64,000 nt of DNA from Marinobacterium lacunae (GTDB lineage: Bacteria; Pseudomonadota; Gammaproteobacteria; Pseudomonadales; Balneatricaceae): assembly GCF_000705555.1 (NCBI RefSeq), contig NZ_JMQN01000057.1, forward strand, positions 248,001 to 312,000. Direction: 5' to 3'. The position numbers and the translations under genes are program-made. The notes beneath the pieces are model-generated. The model was not told where the DNA came from. It saw only the letters and a program-made list of their open reading frames with translations, and did not search any database. Positions within the stretch are counted from its first letter, which is position 1. Each line of letters starts with the position of its first letter. This document shows, piece by piece, positions 63,380-64,000 of the stretch.

Positions 63380-64000
63380 TCAACTGCCCACACTACGCTC
63401 CGAAGGCATGGCCTGCGGCCAGCCGCAGGCAAAACGGTTGCGGCCATTGCGCTTGGCTTGATACAGCATGCGATCAGCCATCCCAAACAGCGATGAGGGC
63501 TCAACACCCTCGTCAGGCGTTATGCTGGCCACACCTGCGCTGATCGTTAATTGATTGCCCACGCTCGATGCCGGGTGCGGAATAGCCAAGTCAATCACCT
63601 TACGACGGCAACGCTCCGCAATATCGCGTGCGGCCTCGCGTCCGGTATCAGGCAGCAGCAGTACAAACTCCTCGCCACCGTAGCGGCCGAAAAAATCCGT
63701 GGAACGGCTGGCCACATCCTGCAGCGCATTCGCCACAAGCTTCAGGCATTCGTCCCCTTGCAGGTGGCCGCATTGGTCGTTGTAATCCTTGAAGTGATCG
63801 ATATCGATGACGATCAACGAGATCGGTGTGCCGTTACGCAACGCTCTGGCCCACTCTCGCTCTAGCGTTTGATCGTAAAGACGACGGTTGGCCACACCGG
63901 TCAGACCATCCTGAAACGACAGCTGCTCCAGCTTTTTGTTGGCGATGCGAAGTTCTTCCTCCATCTGCTTGCGCTCGGAGATGTCGAAGATAAACCCAAC
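63380..64000 (-). CDS. PAS-GGDEF diguanylate cyclase (5' end cut by window edge)
   Basis: C-terminal 206 residues of a diguanylate cyclase, which makes cyclic di-GMP from two GTP. The visible start (GFIFDISERKQMEEELR) is the end of a PAS/PAC domain followed by a short coiled coil. The GGDEF domain follows: FQDGLTGVANRRLYDQTLER, DIDHFKDYNDQCGHLQGDEC, and the active-site loop RYGGEEF. The catalytic glutamates are present, so it should be active. The frame is open through base 64000, so the protein is longer. It is not linked to the HD-GYP gene at 4007 by position. Confidence 0.9.
   Translation of the reverse strand, partial: VGFIFDISERKQMEEELRIANKKLEQLSFQDGLTGVANRRLYDQTLEREWARALRNGTPISLIVIDIDHFKDYNDQCGHLQGDECLKLVANALQDVASRSTDFFGRYGGEEFVLLLPDTGREAARDIAERCRRKVIDLAIPHPASSVGNQLTISAGVASITPDEGVEPSSLFGMADRMLYQAKRNGRNRFACGWPQAMPSERSVGS

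Overview
The window reads as a chromosome segment of a marine-type gammaproteobacterium (Oceanospirillales or Pseudomonadales-like). The evidence is a moderately GC-rich backbone, TRAP transport, NCS2 purine permeases, c-di-GMP signalling proteins and Pseudomonas-like relatives for several enzymes. Species cannot be named from the sequence. No tRNA, rRNA, CRISPR array or insertion sequence was seen.

Layout. 1-3654: a cut-off DctB-like sensor kinase, trmH and a stand-alone prephenate dehydratase. 3655-4006: a probable small RNA with a near-ideal stationary-phase sigma factor -10 and a strong terminator. 4007-13824: a signalling block with a GAF-HD-GYP protein, a CHASE2 class III nucleotide cyclase coupled to a GAF-GspE ATPase, a class II cyclic nucleotide phosphodiesterase-like metallohydrolase, a FecR-domain protein and a TPR/outer-membrane barrel protein. 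13976-19745: EamA exporter, gap, pirin, DoxX, two LysR regulators and a DUF1127 protein.

19873-38949 is a purine catabolic region: Tsx-like porin, 8-oxoguanine deaminase, NCS2 permease, xdhABC, guaD, a GntR regulator, an AzgA-type permease, uraH, puuE, uraD, alc, allA and puuD. Together they take guanine, 8-oxoguanine, hypoxanthine and xanthine through urate, 5-hydroxyisourate, OHCU, allantoin, allantoate and ureidoglycolate to glyoxylate and urea. 39157-43762 holds TetR and LysR regulators, a flavin monooxygenase and a PutP symporter. 43821-51600 is a probable insertion: a decayed TetR copy, then an AT-rich LysR and TRAP dctPQM set with an iron alcohol dehydrogenase and an aldehyde dehydrogenase.

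51730-60050 holds an esterase, a GlcG-like protein, an oxaloacetate decarboxylase-like enzyme and the complete beta-hydroxyaspartate cycle (bhcABCD with divergent bhcR). This cycle turns glyoxylate into oxaloacetate without carbon loss, so the end product of the purine pathway is the substrate of this operon. Three short palindromic motifs recur across the control regions of both blocks (about 23.7-24.2, 31.2-31.4, 34.4-34.6 and 59.1 kb), which suggests that purine oxidation and glyoxylate assimilation form one regulon. 60097-64000: NUDIX hydrolase, FUSC exporter with MarR regulator, an entericidin-like lipoprotein and a cut-off PAS-GGDEF protein.
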